Source of the DNA: DATKSS01 sp049582065
GTDB lineage: Bacteria; Chloroflexota; Dormibacteria; Dormibacterales; Dormibacteraceae
Direction of reading: 5' to 3'
DNA: 14,943 nucleotides
Assembly: GCA_049582065.1 (NCBI GenBank)
Contig: JBAUTF010000160.1
Coordinates: forward strand, 1 to 14,943
Shown: one piece after another, positions 12,866 to 14,943 of the stretch
Layout of the letters: each line of letters begins with the position of its first letter
How positions within the stretch are numbered: the first letter of the stretch is position 1
Made by a program: the position numbers and the translations under genes
The notes under the pieces: model-generated
Database searches by the model: none
Seen by the model: the letters and a program-made list of their open reading frames with translations, nothing else
Told to the model about the DNA's origin: nothing

Positions 12866-13248
12866 TGGGCCTCCGTCTTGCGGATGCGCTCATACGGCTC
12901 GCCACAGTGGCGGCAAACGAGAGCGCGTGCGCCAGATTCGAGCACGGTGTGCTTGGACCGGGTCGGGCGCGAGCACGAGGGGCAGACGAGCATCACGTTG
13001 GAATAGTCGAGCGGCGCTTCGAAGTCCACCACGCCACCTTGCGCGACGCTCACACCGCCCCGCTGCTGACCCGCTTTGGTGTGGCGCTTCAGGATGTTGA
13101 CGCCCTTGACGACGATCTTGTGCTTGTCGGGCAGGGTCCGCAGCACCTCGCCCTGCTTACCCTTGTCCTTGCCCGCGACCACGATGACCGGGTCCCCGGG
13201 GGCAAGGTCGAGCCAGCGGCGCTTGGGCTCCGGTTTGTTTCTCAGCAC
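12862..13248 (-). CDS. rplX: Large-subunit ribosomal protein L24 (uL24) with a C-terminal zinc ribbon
   Basis: This 128-residue protein is L24, an assembly initiator at the 50S tunnel exit. The KOW region is LAPGDPVIVVAGKDKGKQGE (15-34), VLRTLPDKHKIVVKGVNILK and RHTKAGQQRGG. The C-terminal half has two cysteine pairs, C89/C92 (CPSC) and C112/C115 (CRHC), placed like a zinc ribbon. E. coli L24 lacks such pairs. The start is GTG 13248-13246, and its best Shine-Dalgarno match (GGAGG) is 11-12 nt upstream, inside the rplN 3' end. It lies 4 nt after rplN and overlaps rplE by 4 nt. Confidence 0.96.
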
Positions 13249-13252
13249 GGGA

Positions 13253-13621
13253 CTACAGGACCTCCGGAGCGAGCGAGATGATCTTCATGAAGTTGCGCTC
13301 GCGCAGCTCGCGGGCCACCGGGCCAAAGATGCGCGTGCCGCGCGGGTTGTTGGCGGCGGCGAGCAGCACCGCGGCGTTCTCGTCGAAGCGGATCAGCGAG
13401 CCGTCGGGGCGCTTGAACTCCTTGGTCACCCGCACCACCACGGCCTTGACGACCTCACCCTTCTTGACCTGGCCGCCCGGCTGCGCCGACTTGACCGTAG
13501 CCGTGATGATGTCGCCCACCGAGGCGTACTTGCGGTAATGCCCTCCGGCCACGCGGATGCACAGGATCTCTTTGGCTCCTGAGTTGTCCGCGACCTTGAG
13601 ACGTGTCTCTTGTTGGATCAT
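13253..13621 (-). CDS. rplN: Large-subunit ribosomal protein L14 (uL14)
   Basis: This 122-residue protein is L14 of normal length, at the subunit interface of the 50S. It begins MIQQETRLKVADNSGAKEIL and continues CIRVAGG, with VKKGEVVKAVVVRVTKEFKR, FDENAAVLL and the C-terminal GTRIFGPVARELRERNFMKI plus ISLAPEVL. The ATG 13621-13619 is fixed by this N-terminus. Its upstream region is odd: a second copy of the first 20 nt (16 of 20 identical, with GTG in place of ATG) lies 69 bp upstream at 13691-13710, overlapping the rpsQ stop. The ATG itself has only a weak G-rich ribosome-binding site, and it overlaps the TGA of a 30-codon mini-ORF. Confidence 0.97.
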   Translation of the reverse strand: MIQQETRLKVADNSGAKEILCIRVAGGHYRKYASVGDIITATVKSAQPGGQVKKGEVVKAVVVRVTKEFKRPDGSLIRFDENAAVLLAAANNPRGTRIFGPVARELRERNFMKIISLAPEVL

Positions 13622-13710
13622 CCAGGGACCCCATCTCGACATGGATTGCCGGGGTCCCCGCGAAATCGCGGATTTCGTGGGGTGGTGTGGCGTGTTTCCT
13701 GCTGGATCAC
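13618..13710 (-). CDS. 30-codon mini-ORF between rpsQ and rplN, beginning with a duplicated rplN start
   Basis: The ORF opens GTG 13710-13708 inside the rpsQ stop (GTGA) and reads VIQQETR, matching rplN MIQQETR, then HTTPRNPRFRGDPGNPCRDG and VPG. It ends TGA 13620-13618 inside the rplN ATG (ATGA). It is therefore perfectly interlocked with both neighbours. It is not similar to a known protein beyond the copied start. It probably arose by insertion and may act only to carry ribosomes from rpsQ to rplN. Whether it is translated is an inference from the overlaps and from a GGAGG 16 nt before the GTG, which is a distant match. Confidence 0.4.
   Translation of the reverse strand: MIQQETRHTTPRNPRFRGDPGNPCRDGVPG
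13650..13684 (+). repeat. Family D palindrome, copy D1 (rpsQ-rplN insert)
   Basis: CCCCGCGAAATC (13656-13667), loop GCG, GATTTCGTGGGG (13671-13682) forms a 12-bp hairpin with one mismatch. GACCCC (13628-13633) and GGGGTC (13651-13656) can form an adjoining stem. The 35-nt block matches copy D2 at 27 of 35 in opposite orientation. It shares GAAATCGCGG and GGATTTC with the outer hairpin of family C, so D may be a reduced relative of C. Confidence 0.6.
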
Positions 13711-13991
13711 TTGGCTTTCTCGACAACCTCCAACACGCGCCACCGCTTCTCCTTGGAGATTGGGCGCGTCTCGGCGATGCGGACCAGGTCGCCCACGCCG
13801 CACTCATCTTTCTCGTCGTGGACCTTGAACTTCGTTCGCTGCTGCACCGTCTTGCGGTACAGGCGGTGGGCCTTGGACGTGCCGACCTGGACGATGACCG
13901 TCTTGTTCATCTTGTCGGCGATGACTGTGCCCAAGCGGACCTTGCGCTGGCCGCGGGTCTCGGTCGGCTTCTCGATGGTCGTGTCGCTCAT
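13707..13991 (-). CDS. rpsQ: Small-subunit ribosomal protein S17 (uS17)
   Basis: This 94-residue protein is S17, an early 16S rRNA binder. Its core is RKVRLGTVIADKMNKTVIVQ (16-35), YRKTVQQRTKFKVHDEKDEC and GVGDLVRIAETRPISKEKRW, with RVLEVVEKAK at the end. A 15-residue N-terminal lead (MSDTTIEKPTETRGQ) precedes the family motif and is common in this group. The ATG 13991-13989 overlaps the rpmC stop (ATGA). Its own TGA lies in GTGA, where the GTG is the duplicated rplN start, suggesting that ancestrally rplN began exactly there. Confidence 0.97.
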   Translation of the reverse strand: MSDTTIEKPTETRGQRKVRLGTVIADKMNKTVIVQVGTSKAHRLYRKTVQQRTKFKVHDEKDECGVGDLVRIAETRPISKEKRWRVLEVVEKAK

Positions 13992-14296
13992 GACTTGTCC
14001 TCGGTCTTCTTACGGGTCCGCTTCGGCTTGGCCACCGGTTCCTCTTCGACCGGCTCCGCGACGGCAACCGGCGCAGCTTCCTGGGGCGCCGCCACGGAGG
14101 CGACGATTCCGAAATCTCGTTCTCGCAGCACAGTCATGATCCGCGCGATGTCGTGGCGCACCTTGCTGATCTGGCTCGAGTTCTCGAGCTGGCCGACGGC
14201 ATGCTTGAACCTGAGCTCGTAGAGCTCGCGACGCGCGGTCTTCAGGCGCACGCCCAGCTCATCCGGTTCCAGCACCCTCAGGTCGTCGACCTTCAC
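13988..14296 (-). CDS. rpmC: Large-subunit ribosomal protein L29 (uL29) with a C-terminal tail
   Basis: L29 sits at the 50S tunnel exit, next to SRP and trigger-factor docking sites. The two-helix core is VKVDDLRVLEPDELGVRLKT, in which the GTG start is read as Met, followed by ARRELYELRFKHAVGQLENS (21-40) and QISKVRHDIARIMTVLRERD (42-61). The family usually ends near residue 65. Here about 37 further residues follow, first Ala/Val/Glu-rich (EPVEEEPVAK) and then basic (PKRTRKKTEDKS). The start is GTG 14296-14294, overlapping the rplP stop (GTGA). An ATG-started version extending into rplP is not homologous. The tail resembles in style the Lys/Ala tail of the upstream rpsC. Confidence 0.95.
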   Translation of the reverse strand: MKVDDLRVLEPDELGVRLKTARRELYELRFKHAVGQLENSSQISKVRHDIARIMTVLRERDFGIVASVAAPQEAAPVAVAEPVEEEPVAKPKRTRKKTEDKS

Positions 14297-14724
14297 TGCG
14301 AACCTCCACCGGCGGCAGACTCGGCGCTGACGAACCGCGTCTTGATCGGCAGCTTCGATGCGGCGAGCTTCATCGCCTCTTTGGCGACCTGGGGCGTGAC
14401 GCCGCCCATCTCGAACAGCACGCGGCCGGGCTTGATCACGGCGACCCAGCCCTCGGGGTTGCCCTTGCCGGAGCCCATGCGGGTCTCGGCCGGCTTCTTG
14501 GTGATGGACTTGTCGGGGAACACGCGGATCCAGATCTGGCCGCCTCGCTTGACGTGGCGGGTCATAGCCCGCCGGGCGGCCTCGATCTGCCGGTTGCTCA
14601 TCCAGCAAGCTTCCATGGCCTGCAGGCCGAAGTCGCCGAACGCCACCGTGGCGCCGCGCGTAGCGATGCCCGTGCGGCGGCCGCGGTGCATCTTGCGGTA
14701 CTTGACTCTCTTCGGGATCAGCAT
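14293..14724 (-). CDS. rplP: Large-subunit ribosomal protein L16 (uL16)
   Basis: This 143-residue protein is L16, a late-assembling 50S protein near the A-site tRNA. It begins MLIPKRVKYRKMHRGRRTGI, then has FGDFGLQAMEACWMSNRQIE, AARRAMTRHVKRGGQIWIRV, FPDKSITKKPAETRMGSGKG and NPEGWVAVIKPGRVLFEMGG. The end (SAESAAGGGSQ) is slightly longer than usual. The ATG 14724-14722 overlaps the preceding stop by one base (TGATG). Its place between rpsC and rpmC is the universal S10-operon order. Confidence 0.97.
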   Translation of the reverse strand: MLIPKRVKYRKMHRGRRTGIATRGATVAFGDFGLQAMEACWMSNRQIEAARRAMTRHVKRGGQIWIRVFPDKSITKKPAETRMGSGKGNPEGWVAVIKPGRVLFEMGGVTPQVAKEAMKLAASKLPIKTRFVSAESAAGGGSQ

Positions 14725-14943
14725 CAGCTCTTCTTCTTGGTGGTGGCTTTCTTGGCCGGCGCCTTGGTCTCGGCCTTGGTTTTCGGCTCGGCCTTGGTGG
14801 TCTCGCCCTCTGCCTTCGTCTTGGAAGGAGGTGCGCCCTGGACGCGACCGGCGGGCGCAGCCTTCACCCTGGAGGCTGCGGTCGCGCGAGCGGCCGGCTT
14901 GGGCGTGGCTTCGGTCTTGGCTGCGGCCGAGGCGCCCGTCGTG
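14724..14943 (-). CDS. rpsC: C-terminal tail of ribosomal protein S3 (partial, by position)
   Basis: An open frame runs in from the right edge to TGA 14726-14724, giving 72 residues of Ala/Lys/Thr/Pro-rich sequence (for example KTEATPKPAARATAA and ending KKATTKKKS). No S3 core motif lies in the window. The call rests on position: the gene directly before rplP is rpsC in essentially all bacteria, and S3 is known for variable basic C-terminal tails. If correct, the tail is longer than in E. coli S3, which ends soon after its folded domain. The stop overlaps the rplP start. Confidence 0.75.
   Translation of the reverse strand, partial: TTGASAAAKTEATPKPAARATAASRVKAAPAGRVQGAPPSKTKAEGETTKAEPKTKAETKAPAKKATTKKKS

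Larger units (their letters stand above)
13602..13710 (-). repeat. 20-nt direct duplication of the rplN start flanking a 69-bp insert
   Basis: On the minus strand 13710-13691 (GTGATCCAGCAGGAAACACG) and 13621-13602 (ATGATCCAACAAGAGACACG) match at 16 of 20 positions. The four differences are all transitions: one in the start codon (GTG/ATG) and three in synonymous third positions. The 69 bp between them (13622-13690) contain the family D palindrome and GGGACC/GGGGTCCC blocks. Confidence 0.85.

Overview
The window is the 3' two thirds of a bacterial ribosomal-protein supercluster (S10-spc-alpha-L13/S9), almost all on the minus strand, so transcription runs from right to left. In transcription order it reads: rpsC (tail only), rplP, rpmC, rpsQ, rplN, rplX, rplE, rpsN (type Z), rpsH, rplF, rplR, rpsE, rpmD, rplO, secY, adk, map, infA, rpmJ, rpsM, rpsK, rpsD, rpoA, rplQ, truA, rplM, rpsI. 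At the far left are a small ribbon-helix-helix-like gene (minus strand) and the convergent end of an acyl-CoA synthetase gene (plus strand).

The DNA is G+C rich. Cys-rich zinc forms of S14, S4, L36 and L24, a zinc LID in adenylate kinase, and ten non-ATG starts (GTG/TTG) among 27 operon genes point to a Gram-positive-like (Terrabacteria) lineage. Chloroflexota or Dormibacterota would fit, but that is an impression from protein style, not a phylogeny. The genes supply both ribosomal subunits (S3, S4, S5, S8, S9, S11, S13, S14, S17; L5, L6, L13-L18, L24, L29, L30, L36), the RNA polymerase alpha subunit, the SecY translocon pore, initiation factor IF-1, N-terminal methionine removal (Map), adenylate balance (Adk) and tRNA pseudouridylation (TruA).

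Most junctions are very tight: 1-8 nt overlaps such as ATGA, GTGA and TGATG, or gaps under 25 nt. Against this, eight operon junctions of 64-187 bp stand out, counting the one just beyond rpsI, and each is filled by structured repeat sequence. I see four families. A is a GC-rich palindromic repeat built on CCCCGC-nn-GCGGGG stems, at five loci, two of them read in frame as C-terminal tails of Adk and L15. B is a ~150 bp element with conserved ends, in the rpsM-rpsK and rplO-secY gaps. C is a ~165 bp element with terminal inverted repeats and nearly identical ends but divergent middles, flanking rpsE-rpmD. D is a 35-nt palindrome in the rpsQ-rplN and rpsH-rplF gaps, in opposite orientations.

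The most striking spot is the start of rplN. A family D insertion is bracketed by two copies of a 20-nt sequence containing the rplN start codon. The upstream copy opens a 30-codon mini-ORF whose GTG overlaps the rpsQ stop and whose TGA overlaps the rplN ATG, so stop/start coupling is kept across the insertion. No rRNA, tRNA, CRISPR array, transposase or phage gene was seen.
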